This document shows positions 17,839-27,295 of a DNA stretch of 64,000 nt, in pieces. The translations under genes were made by a program, and so were the position numbers. The stretch comes from Pseudomonas viridiflava (GTDB taxonomy: Bacteria; Pseudomonadota; Gammaproteobacteria; Pseudomonadales; Pseudomonadaceae), in contig NZ_UWFN01000285.1 in assembly GCF_900602065.1 (NCBI RefSeq), positions 372,001 to 436,000 on the forward strand. The letters are read 5' to 3'. The notes beneath the pieces were generated by a model. It did no database searches. It had not been told where the DNA came from and was given only the letters and a program-made list of their open reading frames with translations. How positions within the stretch are numbered: the stretch's first letter is position 1; each line of letters begins with the position of its first letter.

Positions 17839-19185
17839 CTACCCCGCAAAGAAATGAATTCTGAAAGCAGCGCCACCCAGTGGCGAGTCATCCAGCGTTA
17901 GCCGCGCGTTGTAGCTTTCGATGATGTCCTTGACCACCGCCAGGCCAATGCCTTGCCCGGGGTTTTGCCGGTCCAGCCGTTCGCCACGCTGCAGAATACG
18001 TTCACGCTGGTGTTCCGGGACGCCAGGGCCGTCGTCTTCGACGCACAACTCATCCCCGGAGCCGGAAGTGCGCAAGCTGACACGCACCTGCCCCAGGCAC
18101 AGCCGGTATGCGTTTTCCAACAGGTTGCCAAGCATCTCCAGCAACGCGCCCTCTTCCATTGGCACTACGCATTCGTCCGGCAACTCCAGCGTCACTTTGA
18201 CCTGCTTGTCGCGATAGACCTTTTCCAGGGTATTGCACAGGCTTTCCACCACAGGCCTGAGCGGGACATGATGACGCACCAGCCCGCTTTTACGCAGGCT
18301 GGCTCGCTGCAGTTGATAGCCGATCTGCTGACTCATGCGCTCGATCTGCGCTTGCAGAATGCGCGCCTGCTCCACATCCTCAGGACGTTTGGCGATGTTT
18401 TCACTGACGCCCTGCAACACCGCGAGCGGCGTTTTCAGGCTGTGCGCCAGGTCATCAAGGGAATCGCGGTAACGGATACGCTGCTCGCGCTCGCTGCTCA
18501 ACAAGCGGTTCAATGAGCCGGTCAGGCGCAACAGTTCGCTGGGATGATTTTCACTGAGGCTTTCACGCTGGCCGGATTCCACCTGGTCCAGCTCCTGACT
18601 TAAACCCCGCAGAGCACGCAGCCCCCAGGTCAGCCCCAGCCAGAGCAGCGCCAGCAATACGATCAATGCCGCGCCGAAGCCCAGATAAAGCTTCTGCCGC
18701 AGCTCGGTGACCGTTTCCTGATAACCGCGTACCGGTTGCAGGGCGACAATACTGAAAGCGGCATTCCGGCCGCCCAGCAATTTGATTTCCACGTCATAAA
18801 CGAAGAACTCTTCGCCGTTGGACTCTCTGATGGTGGTGAACTCGCTGCCCTTGCCGTCATACCGCGGCTGGTAGTCGATGTACTCATCTTCAGTGGCCAG
18901 CGAGCGCCAGACCAGCTCCCCCTGACGGTTGTAGATGTAACCCAGCAAGCGTGAGCCGGGCAGGTTGAATTGCTCGCCGGGCAACACCGACGGCATCAAC
19001 AGACGACCATTTTCGACCCGCGCCGCCGAAATCAGCGTGGTCACGTCCGACGCCAGGCGCTGCTCGATAGAGCCACGCAACGCCAGGCTGAATGCGCCCT
19101 GCAAGGCAGGCAGCATTAGCAGCATGAAGATAACCGCGAGGGTCGCCGCGCCGATCAACAGGCGCAGGTGCAGCGAACGAATCAT
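17839..19185 (-). CDS. phoQ: sensor histidine kinase PhoQ
   Basis: Inner-membrane sensor of divalent cations and cationic peptides, 448 residues, partner of PhoP. Membrane segments lie near residues 8-30 and 168-190, around a periplasmic domain with acidic patches (ATEDEYIDYQPRYDGKGSEF). The H-box is DDLAHSLKTPLAVLQGV, followed by the N-box LLGNLLENAYRLCLG, VEDDGPGVP and GQGIGLAVVKDIIESY. The start overlaps the phoP stop by four bases, so the pair is coupled. Similarity to P. aeruginosa PhoQ is recognised along the whole length from memory, not computed. Confidence 0.93.
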   Translation of the reverse strand: MIRSLHLRLLIGAATLAVIFMLLMLPALQGAFSLALRGSIEQRLASDVTTLISAARVENGRLLMPSVLPGEQFNLPGSRLLGYIYNRQGELVWRSLATEDEYIDYQPRYDGKGSEFTTIRESNGEEFFVYDVEIKLLGGRNAAFSIVALQPVRGYQETVTELRQKLYLGFGAALIVLLALLWLGLTWGLRALRGLSQELDQVESGQRESLSENHPSELLRLTGSLNRLLSSEREQRIRYRDSLDDLAHSLKTPLAVLQGVSENIAKRPEDVEQARILQAQIERMSQQIGYQLQRASLRKSGLVRHHVPLRPVVESLCNTLEKVYRDKQVKVTLELPDECVVPMEEGALLEMLGNLLENAYRLCLGQVRVSLRTSGSGDELCVEDDGPGVPEHQRERILQRGERLDRQNPGQGIGLAVVKDIIESYNARLTLDDSPLGGAAFRIHFFAG

Positions 19186-19859
19186 GTACAGCGCTCGTTG
19201 AACAAGTAGCCCAAGCCGCGAACGGTTTCGATAGGCTTGAAGGCCACGGAGCCTTCGATCTTGCGCCGCAGACGGCCGACCAGCACCTCGATCACATTCG
19301 GATCGCGTTCGTCGTCATCGGGATAGAGCTGCTCCATCAGCCGCTCTTTGGCCACCACCTGCTGATGGTGGCGCATCAGGTATTCGAGAATCCGGTACTC
19401 GTAGGCGGTCAGTGCCAACGGTTGCTCATCCAGCGTCGCCTGCTTGCGGTTCAGGTCCAGATGCAGAGGCCCGGCCACGATCGTCGAATGGGTAAACCCG
19501 CTGGCCCGACGCAGCAAGGCATTGAGGCGCGCCTCCAGCTCTTCGAACTGAAACGGCTTGACCACGTAATCATCAGCCCCGGCGGCCAGCCCTTCGACCT
19601 TGTCCTGCCAGTTGCCGCGAGCGGTCAGGATCAGAATCGGAAACGCCTTGCCGAGGATCCGCAACTGACGAATCAGCTCCAGACCGCTCATGCCCGGCAA
19701 CCCGAGATCGATCACCGCCAAATCATGATTGAACTGGCCAACCTGATACAGCGCCTCCTCAGCGTTGGCGACCGCCTCGACGATATGGCCAGCCTCGGTC
19801 AATCGGGTTTGCAAGTGATGGCGCAACAACGCCTCATCCTCAACCACCAGCAACTTCAT
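19182..19859 (-). CDS. phoP: response regulator PhoP (OmpR family)
   Basis: DNA-binding response regulator of 225 residues. The receiver has acidic residues in MKLLVVEDEALLRHHL, the phospho-acceptor in DLAVIDLGLPGMSGLEL, and the lysine in DDYVVKPFQFEELEARLNAL. The winged-helix half contains LTAYEYRILEYLMRHHQQVV and DPNVIEVLVGRLRRKIEG. It is first of phoP-phoQ; the small gene oprH that precedes phoP in P. aeruginosa is not found here. A REP hairpin lies upstream. Confidence 0.94.
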   Translation of the reverse strand: MKLLVVEDEALLRHHLQTRLTEAGHIVEAVANAEEALYQVGQFNHDLAVIDLGLPGMSGLELIRQLRILGKAFPILILTARGNWQDKVEGLAAGADDYVVKPFQFEELEARLNALLRRASGFTHSTIVAGPLHLDLNRKQATLDEQPLALTAYEYRILEYLMRHHQQVVAKERLMEQLYPDDDERDPNVIEVLVGRLRRKIEGSVAFKPIETVRGLGYLFNERCT

Positions 19860-19960
19860 GAAGCTCTCCCGGGTGATGTTTCACGTTCTAAAATCAATCT
19901 GCCCCCTGTGGGAGCCAACGCTTACCAAACAAACTGTAATCTTCCAGATTGCCCCTATTC

Positions 19961-20051
19961 TGTAGGAGCTCACCGAGGTGACGAGGCCAGCGATGGCGGA
20001 GTGTCAGACAGATCGCTATCGCTGGCCTCGTAACCTCGGTGAGCTCCTACA
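19961..20051. repeat. REP hairpin with about 34-base arms, 'tgtaggagctcaccgaggt' class
   Basis: Long inverted repeat (tgtaggagctcaccgaggtg ... cctcggtgagctcctaca) upstream of phoP. A single half-repeat of the 'cgcgggcaagcctcgctt' class follows near 20106-20125. Confidence 0.8.
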
Positions 20052-20151
20052 GGTTCAATGCGGACCGCAAGACGCGGCATGGCAGACCACCGCGCTTGGT
20101 TCTTCGCGGGCAAGCCTCGCTTCAACAGGTTCCTGCTTGCACGGACATAAC

Positions 20152-20535
20152 TCACAGCACCTGCTGCACCGGCTTCCAGCTTTGCGAGCTGCCCTCTTCA
20201 GCATTCAGCACAGCTGAATGAGGCTGGTGCAGATCATAGTGCCCCGACAGCGTTTTCTGCGCGACCGGCACACCGTTATAAGTCCCGGACAGGCTGTCAT
20301 ACGCCGCCGAATAATATAGCCGGTCGGCGTGAGGCTGATCATCAGCCTGCTGACTCAAGTCCTGGCTCCAGACACTCCCGCCGTAAGCCTTGCTGCTCTC
20401 GCCAAACCTGTCGACCCGCTCGCCGCTTTTGTTCAGCGGCGTTCGAGACGCTTCATTGCCACTGTCCGCCGCCTGCGCCGCAGCGCTGCCGCCAAGAAAA
20501 GCCAGAGCCAGGAAAAACTTGTTGAACGTCATCAT
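20152..20535 (-). CDS. small secreted hypothetical protein
   Basis: A 127-residue protein with a clear signal peptide (MMTFNKFFLALAFLGGSAAA, cleavage probably after AQA). The mature part is hydrophilic, rich in Ser, Asp and Gln, without cysteines or a recognisable domain. The ATG at 20535 has AGAGGA seven bases upstream. It lies upstream of phoP on the same strand, separated by a REP hairpin, so a PhoP link is possible but unproven. Function unknown. Confidence 0.7.
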   Translation of the reverse strand: MMTFNKFFLALAFLGGSAAAQAADSGNEASRTPLNKSGERVDRFGESSKAYGGSVWSQDLSQQADDQPHADRLYYSAAYDSLSGTYNGVPVAQKTLSGHYDLHQPHSAVLNAEEGSSQSWKPVQQVL

Positions 20536-20720
20536 GGTGTAGTCCTCTCGCGCCAAGCGCTGTTCAGGTACGACACCAGACTAGTCTGCACGCCCTGAAC
20601 CGGCCCTGAACACCTGCTGAACCCGCGCTGAACAACTATCTACCGCATCCAATAAAAAACAACCGTCACAATGCGCTAGTCTTCTTCACCACTCTCAATG
20701 TTGTATGGAAGGAGCTGAGC

Positions 20721-21515
20721 ATGCGTATCTGGATCGCATTAATGATGATGGGGCTGGCAGGTCTCGCCCAAGCGGCCATCAAGACCGAGCAGGTCAACTA
20801 TAAAAGCGCCGACGGCACCCCGCTGGTGGGTTATTACGCGTATGACGACGCCATCAAAGGCCAGCGCCCGGGCATCATTGTGGTCCACGAATGGTGGGGC
20901 CTGAACGACTATGCCAAACGCCGCGCCCGTGATCTTGCAGCTTTGGGCTATAGCGCCATGGCCATCGACATGTACGGCGAAGGCAAGAACACCGAACACC
21001 CCAAAGACGCCATGGCCTTCATGCAGGCAGCCTTGAAGGACGGGGACGCCGCCAACAAACGCTTTGACGCCGGACTGGAGCAACTGAAGAAACAACCCCA
21101 GACCGATCCGAAAAAAATCGCCGCCATTGGTTACTGCTTCGGCGGCAAGATTGTGCTTGATGCAGCCCGTCGCGGCGAACCGCTGGCTGGCGTGGTCAGC
21201 TTCCACGGCGCACTGGTCACCAACACCCCGGCCCAACCCGGCGGCGTGAAAGTGCCGATGCTGGTCGAGCATGGCGCCAAGGACAGCATGGTCACCCCGG
21301 AAAACGTAACCGCCTTCAAAAATGAAATGGACAAGGCTGGTGCCGACTATAAATTCGTCAGCCTCGCCGACGCCAAACACGGCTTCACCAACCCCGACGC
21401 CGACCGCCTCAGCCACGGCGAACACGGCGGCCCGGACATCGGCTACAACAAAGCTGCCGATGAAAGCTCGTGGAAAGATATGCAGGCGTTTTTGAAGAAG
21501 GTCTTTGGCGCTTAA
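20721..21515 (+). CDS. dienelactone hydrolase family protein, exported
   Basis: An alpha/beta hydrolase of 264 residues with a signal peptide (MRIWIALMMMGLAGLAQA). Motifs are the oxyanion region GIIVVHEWWGLNDYAKRRA, the nucleophile in AAIGYCFGGKIVLDAARRGE (cysteine rather than serine, as in dienelactone hydrolases), the acid region EHGAKDSMVTPENVTAF and the histidine in DAKHGFTNPDAD. Export to the periplasm argues against a role in intracellular chlorocatechol breakdown; the substrate is unknown. GGAAGGAG precedes the ATG. Confidence 0.9.
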   Translation: MRIWIALMMMGLAGLAQAAIKTEQVNYKSADGTPLVGYYAYDDAIKGQRPGIIVVHEWWGLNDYAKRRARDLAALGYSAMAIDMYGEGKNTEHPKDAMAFMQAALKDGDAANKRFDAGLEQLKKQPQTDPKKIAAIGYCFGGKIVLDAARRGEPLAGVVSFHGALVTNTPAQPGGVKVPMLVEHGAKDSMVTPENVTAFKNEMDKAGADYKFVSLADAKHGFTNPDADRLSHGEHGGPDIGYNKAADESSWKDMQAFLKKVFGA

Positions 21516-21559
21516 CGACAAGCCAGTGCCCAATCACTTGAACTGAAATGCAATCCTCC

Positions 21560-21690
21560 TGTGGGACCGAATTCATTCGGGAAGACTGGTTGTCAGACGC
21601 CAAATATGGATTGTCTGTAGAGGCCCCTTCGCGAATGAATTCGCTCCCACGGGAATTGTGTTTGCAAGCCAACATAGAATTTCCCACAGG
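21560..21690. repeat. REP-type repeat, 'gaattcattcg' class, with conserved right flank
   Basis: Inverted repeat tgtgggaccgaattcattcg ... gcgaatgaattcgctcccac, followed by a conserved tail (gcaagccaacatagaat). It is paralogous to 6992-7083 plus 7316-7365, but lacks the 232-bp insertion. Confidence 0.75.
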
Positions 21691-21764
21691 TTCTATGCAT
21701 GTGGCGCGACATCAGGCAGTCAGCTTCAGCTCTCCGCTTCCCAGCACCGCATTCCCCCGGCAAA

Positions 21765-22499
21765 ATGCCGTCCATGACTGAAACCCCGCACCTCCCTGCC
21801 TGCTGCCCTGTCCTCCATCACCATTGGCCCTTGCCTCATGCCTTGGCGAATGTGGCGTTGGTCAGCGGTTACTTCGACCCAAAGCAACTTGCCGATGGCG
21901 ACTTCCAGCGTTGCGTCATCACGCCTCCGCCCAGCATTCAGCGCTCTGTCGCCAAACGGCAAACTGAATTCCTCGCGGGGCGTTTGTGCGCCAGAGCAGC
22001 ATTGCAGCATCTGGACGGTCGCAAGTGGGTGCCGGACATCGGTGAAGACCGCGCGCCGATCTGGCCGACGGATACCTGCGGGTCCATCACCCACAGCACC
22101 GGCTGGGCAGCCGCCATCGTCGCCAACACACAGCATTGGCGTGGCCTGGGGCTGGACACTGAAAACCTGCTGAGCGTAGAACGTGCCACACGCCTGGCCG
22201 GGGAGATTCTGACGCCATGGGAAATGCAGCAAATGGCAGCAGGGCCTGCTGAACAGGTCGCCCTGCACGTCACGCTGACCTTCTCTATAAAGGAAGCGCT
22301 GTTCAAAGCGCTCTATCCCATTGTGCAAAAGCGCTTCTATTTCGAAGACGCCCAACTGCTGCACTGGTCTGCCGACGGCAAAGCCCGCCTGCGCCTGCTG
22401 ACGGACTTGTCCAGCGAATGGCCCAACGGCAAAGAGCTGGAAGGGCAGTTCAGCGTGCAGGGCGAGCATGTGTTGAGTCTGGTGGCCGTAGCAGCGTGA
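21765..22499 (+). CDS. pcpS: 4'-phosphopantetheinyl transferase (PcpS/EntD type)
   Basis: Transfers phosphopantetheine from CoA to carrier proteins; in Pseudomonas one such enzyme serves fatty-acid, siderophore and polyketide carriers. Motifs are AKRQTEFLAGRLCARAAL, GSITHSTGWAAAIV, GLGLDTENLL (magnesium-binding Asp and Glu) and FSIKEALFKALYPIVQKRFY. The start MPSMTETPHLPACCPVLHHH gives 244 residues; a second ATG three codons on is equally possible, and no strong ribosome site decides it. The open frame continues upstream into repeat sequence and is not used. Confidence 0.93.
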   Translation: MPSMTETPHLPACCPVLHHHWPLPHALANVALVSGYFDPKQLADGDFQRCVITPPPSIQRSVAKRQTEFLAGRLCARAALQHLDGRKWVPDIGEDRAPIWPTDTCGSITHSTGWAAAIVANTQHWRGLGLDTENLLSVERATRLAGEILTPWEMQQMAAGPAEQVALHVTLTFSIKEALFKALYPIVQKRFYFEDAQLLHWSADGKARLRLLTDLSSEWPNGKELEGQFSVQGEHVLSLVAVAA

Positions 22500-22550
22500 T
22501 TCACGCCATCGCAGTTTTTGAGCCCCCGCCTGCATGGCCGACGCAATCTT

Positions 22551-22638
22551 TGTGGGAGCGGTGCTTGCCCGCGATCAGACTGACGCAATTCTCGGGAAGA
22601 CCGAGTCGCCTGAATCGCGGGCAAGCACCGCTCCCACA
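22551..22638. repeat. REP hairpin, 'tgtgggagcggtgcttgcccgcga' class
   Basis: Inverted repeat with 25-base near-perfect arms between the convergent pcpS and FhuF-like genes, where it may help end both transcripts. Confidence 0.8.
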
Positions 22639-22646
22639 AAAAAAAC

Positions 22647-23327
22647 TCAGTGCGCATCCCCCAACGGGCAATGCCCACATCGCCCTACCCACGCCACCTG
22701 ATGACTCAAACAACAACTGCGCCTCTGCCGACGCGGCGGTTCACCCACGTAGCGGATGGCATTGAACAGCGGGTTGCGTCGCCCGTCACTCAGGGTCTTA
22801 CTGCGCAGTAACCCATAACCCGCCTCAAGCGAGATGTCAGTCAAAGCGCCCAGTTGCACAAGGCAGCGCTCAAGGTAATCCCCGGCATTGCCCCACAGAA
22901 CGGCCGGCGACACATCGCCCTGCCGGCTGAGCGTTTCAATAAAGGGATGCAGATTGTCATCCAGCAATCTGCTGAATTGCGCAGGCTGACGCTCGCCCAA
23001 GCCAAGAAACCGCAACCCGACCGGCACACCACGCTCGTCCAGCGCCAAAGCGATCTGATCAAGCTGCAACGGCCAGCGCCAGCCGTGTACCAAACCCGCT
23101 ACCAGTACCGGCGGGATCACTTGCATGAAGTAGTACTTGGACCACTGCGACACCAGCACAGGCCGATGACTGGCCAGCAACTCAGCGCCATAGATATTCA
23201 GCAACAGCGCATCCAGCGCTTCGGCCTGCAAGAGCGCCGGCAACGCCCGCACTGGACGCGGGTCATCGTCCGCCAGCAGGCCTTGGCCGAAGCATTCAAG
23301 TGCACCGCTGAATAATGAGTGGGCCAT
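22647..23327 (-). CDS. FhuF-like siderophore-iron reductase
   Basis: A 226-residue protein resembling FhuF, a 2Fe-2S protein that reduces ferric siderophores in the cytoplasm. The diagnostic C-terminus RRSCCLSHQVAWVGRCGHCP has the C-C-x10-C-x2-C iron-sulfur pattern. Other family-like segments are LVSQWSKYYFMQVIPPVLVA and RNPLFNAIRYVGE. The ATG at 23327 has AGGA upstream; the longer open frame has no family sequence. No siderophore cluster is nearby. Confidence 0.87.
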   Translation of the reverse strand: MAHSLFSGALECFGQGLLADDDPRPVRALPALLQAEALDALLLNIYGAELLASHRPVLVSQWSKYYFMQVIPPVLVAGLVHGWRWPLQLDQIALALDERGVPVGLRFLGLGERQPAQFSRLLDDNLHPFIETLSRQGDVSPAVLWGNAGDYLERCLVQLGALTDISLEAGYGLLRSKTLSDGRRNPLFNAIRYVGEPPRRQRRSCCLSHQVAWVGRCGHCPLGDAH

Positions 23328-23416
23328 TGGGTTTCCTGAAGATAATGGGGCTCTCATTCTGCACGAACTGCGACTGCGTGCATGACACCACACTCTCCCG
23401 CGGCAACCGTTCAACC

Positions 23417-23488
23417 TGTAGGAGCTGCCGAAGGCTGCGAAACAATGTGTCTGGTGAACCACCTTCGCAGCCTGCGGCAGCTCCTACA
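23417..23488. repeat. REP hairpin, 'tgtaggagctgccgaaggctgcga' class
   Basis: Inverted repeat with 25-base arms between the FhuF-like gene and the nrdA leader. Confidence 0.8.
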
Positions 23489-23738
23489 GGAAGAGCATCC
23501 GCATTCGCGCAAACCATCCGCCAAGCCACAAAACCCCACAATTCTAGCGACCATTGCTACCAAGCACACCACATGCCAAACCGGCCTTGCCAGAGGCATT
23601 TTTTGTGATAGGGTTCGCGCCCGCAAAAATCCAATGACAACCGTAAAAAAAGCTTAATAAGCCTCAAAGCCGGCTCGGTCCAGTAGTTATGCGGCCTACA
23701 CGGGATACGGAGCTTTCATACACCAATTACACACAGCT

Positions 23739-23747
23739 TTATCCACA
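23739..23747 (+). promoter_or_regulatory. perfect DnaA box upstream of nrdA
   Basis: TTATCCACA exactly matches the DnaA consensus. It lies 28 bp upstream of the first NrdR-like box. DnaA control of nrdAB is known in E. coli; here it is inferred. Confidence 0.55.
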
Positions 23748-23774
23748 GGTAGTGCGTTGCAATTGGTGTCCAAA

Positions 23775-23822
23775 ACGCTTTATCTTGTAGCCCGGCTTCA
23801 ACAACAACCCTACATGTAGGGT
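23775..23822. promoter_or_regulatory. tandem NrdR boxes upstream of nrdA
   Basis: Box 1 is acgctttatcttgtag (23775-23790). Box 2 is ACCCTACATGTAGGGT (23807-23822), the core of an 18-bp palindrome. They match the NrdR consensus acaCwAtATaTwGtgt at about 11 and 12 of 16 positions and are 16 bp apart, the known spacing for NrdR operators. NrdR would repress ribonucleotide reductase when dATP is high. Confidence 0.75.
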
Positions 23823-24191
23823 TTTACGGTAAAAACCCAACACAAGTCGAATAGGGATTTCAAGCATTTTTCTTAGGTCTTGAGGGTGGAACCAACGGCT
23901 CAATCAGCAGCCAAAGCAGCGCCCCATACACCTGAGCATGCATCCCTCCTTCGACCGCAACGAATCCGAGCATTTGTTGCAATATTTAACAGGCACCATC
24001 CAGTAGATTCCCCAGGGCAGCGAGCAACGATTCGCTGCCTTTTTGACTTCAAAGCCAGGGACGGTGAAATCCGCCATCCCCATTCCGTTTTGAGGTCGTT
24101 ACAGCCGACGCTTGTCGACTGAATGCCTACAAACCGGATCGGTGGGTGCTTAACCAGCGCCCAAACAAACATAGAGAACGTGGAGACACCC

Positions 24192-27104
24192 ATGCAAACA
24201 GACACAACTCGCGAGAACTCGCCGAATCCGGCGCCGCAGACAAGCCAGTCCCAACAGGATCTGTCCGCGACCGCTCCCGGCCAGCTGCGCGTGATCAAGC
24301 GTAACGGCACCGTCGTCGCCTACACCGACGACAAAATCACCGTCGCTATCACCAAAGCGTTTCTTGCAGTTGAGGGCGGCACCGCCGCTGCGTCTTCGCG
24401 CATCCACGACACCGTGGCCCGTCTGACCGAACAAGTTACCGCCACCTTCAAGCGTCGCATGCCTTCGGGCGGCACCATCCACATCGAAGAAATCCAGGAC
24501 CAGGTTGAACTGGCCCTGATGCGTGCCGGCGAGCAGAAAGTCGCTCGCGACTACGTCATCTACCGTAACGAGCGCTCCAAAGAGCGTGCCGTTCGTGGCA
24601 CCGACGCACCGGTCGACGCCCACCCTTCGATCCGCATCACCCGCGCTGACGGTAGCGTTGCGCCGCTGGACATGGGTCGTCTGAACACCATCGTTACTGA
24701 AGCGTGTGAAGGCCTGGCTGAAGTTGACGCCAACCTGATCCAGAACGAAACCCTGAAAAACCTGTACGACGGCGTGGCGATGAAAGACGTCAACACCGCA
24801 CTGGTGATGACCGCCCGTACCCTGGTTGAGCGTGAGCCGAACTACTCGTTCGTGACCGCCCGCCTGCTGATGGACACCCTGCGCGCTGAAGGCCTGAATT
24901 TCCTGGAAGTGGCTGAAAGCGCTACTCACCACGAAATGGCCGATCTGTACGCCAAGGCGCTGCCTTCGTACATCGCCAAAGGCATTCAGTTCGAATTGCT
25001 GAACCCGATCCTGGCCACCTTTGACCTGGAAAAACTGGGCAAGGCGATCAACCACGAGCGCGATCAGCAGTTCACCTACCTGGGCCTGCAAACCCTGTAC
25101 GACCGTTACTTCATCCACAAGGATGGCGTGCGTTTCGAACTGCCGCAGATCTTCTTCATGCGTGTGGCCATGGGCCTGGCAATCGAAGAGAAAGCCAAGG
25201 AAGACCGTGCCATCGAGTTCTACAACCTGTTGTCGTCCTTCGACTACATGGCGTCGACTCCTACGCTGTTCAACGCCGGTACCCTGCGTCCGCAGCTGTC
25301 CAGCTGCTACCTGACCACCGTTCCGGACGACCTGTCGGGCATTTACCACGCCATCCACGACAACGCCATGCTGTCCAAATTCGCAGGCGGTCTGGGCAAC
25401 GACTGGACGCCGGTTCGTGCTTTGGGTTCGTACATCAAAGGCACCAACGGCAAATCCCAGGGCGTTGTACCGTTCCTGAAAGTCGTGAACGACACCGCCG
25501 TAGCCGTTAACCAGGGTGGCAAGCGCAAAGGCGCTGTGTGTGCTTACCTGGAAACCTGGCACATGGACATCGAAGAGTTCATCGAGCTGCGCAAGAACAC
25601 CGGTGATGACCGTCGTCGTACCCACGACATGAACACTGCCAACTGGATCCCTGACCTGTTCATGAAGCGTGTCTTCGATGACGGCAAATGGACCCTGTTT
25701 TCGCCTTCCGAAGTACCGGACCTGCACGACCTGACCGGTAAAGCCTTCGAAGAGCGTTACGAGTACTACGAAGCCCTGAGCGAATACCCAGGCAAGATCA
25801 AGCTGTTCAAGACCATCCAGGCCAAAGACCTGTGGCGCAAGATGCTCTCGATGCTGTTCGAAACCGGCCACCCATGGCTGACCTTCAAAGACCCGTGCAA
25901 CCTGCGTAGCCCGCAGCAGCACGTGGGCGTGGTTCACAGCTCGAACCTGTGCACCGAGATCACCCTGAATACCAACAAGGACGAGATCGCGGTCTGCAAC
26001 CTGGGCTCGATCAACCTGCCGAACCACATCGTGGGCGGCAAGCTGGACACCGACAAGCTCAAGCGCACCATCGACGTCGCCGTTCGCATGCTCGATAACG
26101 TTATCGACATCAACTACTACTCGGTGCCTCAAGCGAAGAACTCCAACTTCCGTCACCGTCCGGTGGGTCTGGGCATCATGGGCTTCCAGGACGCGCTGTA
26201 TCTGCAGCACATCCCTTACGGTTCCGACGCGGCTGTCGAGTTCGCCGACCGTTCGATGGAAGCTGTCAGCTACTACGCGATCCAGGCGTCTTGCGACCTG
26301 GCCGACGAGCGCGGTGCCTATGAGACGTTCCAGGGTTCGCTGTGGTCCAAAGGCGTACTGCCGCTGGACTCGCAACAGATCCTGATCGAGCAGCGTGGCC
26401 AGAAGTACATCGACGTTGACCTGAACGAAACCCTGGACTGGGCGCCAGTACGTGCCCGTGTACAGAAAGGTATTCGTAACTCCAACATCATGGCCATCGC
26501 ACCGACCGCGACCATCGCCAACATCACGGGCGTATCGCAGTCGATCGAACCGACCTACCAGAACCTGTACGTGAAATCGAACCTCTCGGGCGAATTCACC
26601 GTGATCAACCCGTACCTGGTCCGCGACCTCAAAGCCCGCGACCTGTGGGACTCGGTCATGATCAACGACCTGAAGTACTACGACGGTTCGGTACAGCAGA
26701 TCGAGCGCATCCCGCAGGAACTCAAAGACCTGTACGCCACCGCGTTCGAAGTCGACACCAAGTGGATTGTTGACGCAGCAAGCCGTCGTCAGAAGTGGAT
26801 CGACCAGGCTCAGTCCCTGAACCTGTACATCGCTGGCGCATCGGGCAAGAAGCTGGACGTGACCTACCGCATGGCTTGGTACCGTGGTCTGAAAACCACT
26901 TACTACCTCCGCGCCCTGGCCGCGACCAGCACCGAGAAGTCCACCGTTAACACCGGCAAGCTCAACGCAGTATCGAGCGGCGGCCACGGCCCGGACGACT
27001 CGGCGATCACCGCCCCGCGTCCAACCGAAGCAGCACCAGCCGGTCCAGCACCAGTGCCTAAGGCCTGCGCCATTGACGAGCCGGATTGCGAGGCTTGCCA
27101 ATAA
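24192..27104 (+). CDS. nrdA: class Ia ribonucleotide reductase, alpha subunit
   Basis: Catalytic subunit of 970 residues that reduces ribonucleoside diphosphates. The start MQTDTTRENSPNPAPQTSQS has GGAG upstream. Two N-terminal ATP-cone domains are visible: LRVIKRNGTVVAYTDDKITV (about 34-53) and SIRITRADGSVAPLDMGRLN (about 145-164), the duplicated arrangement known from P. aeruginosa. The body has STPTLFNAGTLRPQLSSCYL, GGLGNDWTPVRALGSYIKGT, SNLCTEITLN and MAIAPTATIANITGVSQSIE; the redox cysteines end the chain (EPDCEACQ). nrdB lies 4 kb downstream, separated by unrelated genes. Confidence 0.96.
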   Translation: MQTDTTRENSPNPAPQTSQSQQDLSATAPGQLRVIKRNGTVVAYTDDKITVAITKAFLAVEGGTAAASSRIHDTVARLTEQVTATFKRRMPSGGTIHIEEIQDQVELALMRAGEQKVARDYVIYRNERSKERAVRGTDAPVDAHPSIRITRADGSVAPLDMGRLNTIVTEACEGLAEVDANLIQNETLKNLYDGVAMKDVNTALVMTARTLVEREPNYSFVTARLLMDTLRAEGLNFLEVAESATHHEMADLYAKALPSYIAKGIQFELLNPILATFDLEKLGKAINHERDQQFTYLGLQTLYDRYFIHKDGVRFELPQIFFMRVAMGLAIEEKAKEDRAIEFYNLLSSFDYMASTPTLFNAGTLRPQLSSCYLTTVPDDLSGIYHAIHDNAMLSKFAGGLGNDWTPVRALGSYIKGTNGKSQGVVPFLKVVNDTAVAVNQGGKRKGAVCAYLETWHMDIEEFIELRKNTGDDRRRTHDMNTANWIPDLFMKRVFDDGKWTLFSPSEVPDLHDLTGKAFEERYEYYEALSEYPGKIKLFKTIQAKDLWRKMLSMLFETGHPWLTFKDPCNLRSPQQHVGVVHSSNLCTEITLNTNKDEIAVCNLGSINLPNHIVGGKLDTDKLKRTIDVAVRMLDNVIDINYYSVPQAKNSNFRHRPVGLGIMGFQDALYLQHIPYGSDAAVEFADRSMEAVSYYAIQASCDLADERGAYETFQGSLWSKGVLPLDSQQILIEQRGQKYIDVDLNETLDWAPVRARVQKGIRNSNIMAIAPTATIANITGVSQSIEPTYQNLYVKSNLSGEFTVINPYLVRDLKARDLWDSVMINDLKYYDGSVQQIERIPQELKDLYATAFEVDTKWIVDAASRRQKWIDQAQSLNLYIAGASGKKLDVTYRMAWYRGLKTTYYLRALAATSTEKSTVNTGKLNAVSSGGHGPDDSAITAPRPTEAAPAGPAPVPKACAIDEPDCEACQ

Positions 27105-27150
27105 GGCAATCTTGAAAGCGGCCTCGCTCTCCCTCTGGAATGATATTCCT

Positions 27151-27178
27151 TGTGGGAGCGAGGCTTGCCCGCGATAAG
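27151..27178 (+). repeat. single REP half-repeat
   Basis: One unpaired copy of the tgtgggagcgaggcttgccc unit, without an inverted partner, just after nrdA. Confidence 0.55.
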
Positions 27179-27295
27179 GTCACCCTGCTGTAACTACCGA
27201 AATACAAACCGGGAGCCTCAAACCCTTCCGGCCTCTCGCTGAAACACCACTCCTTCCGCTACACTAAGCGTCTTTCCAATCTGGAGGTCGCCAAC

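Noticed and set aside
24150..27101. A 983-codon open frame antisense to nrdA
   Set aside because: It mirrors a highly expressed GC-rich gene with strong third-position bias; its translation has no family character, while the plus frame is unmistakably NrdA.
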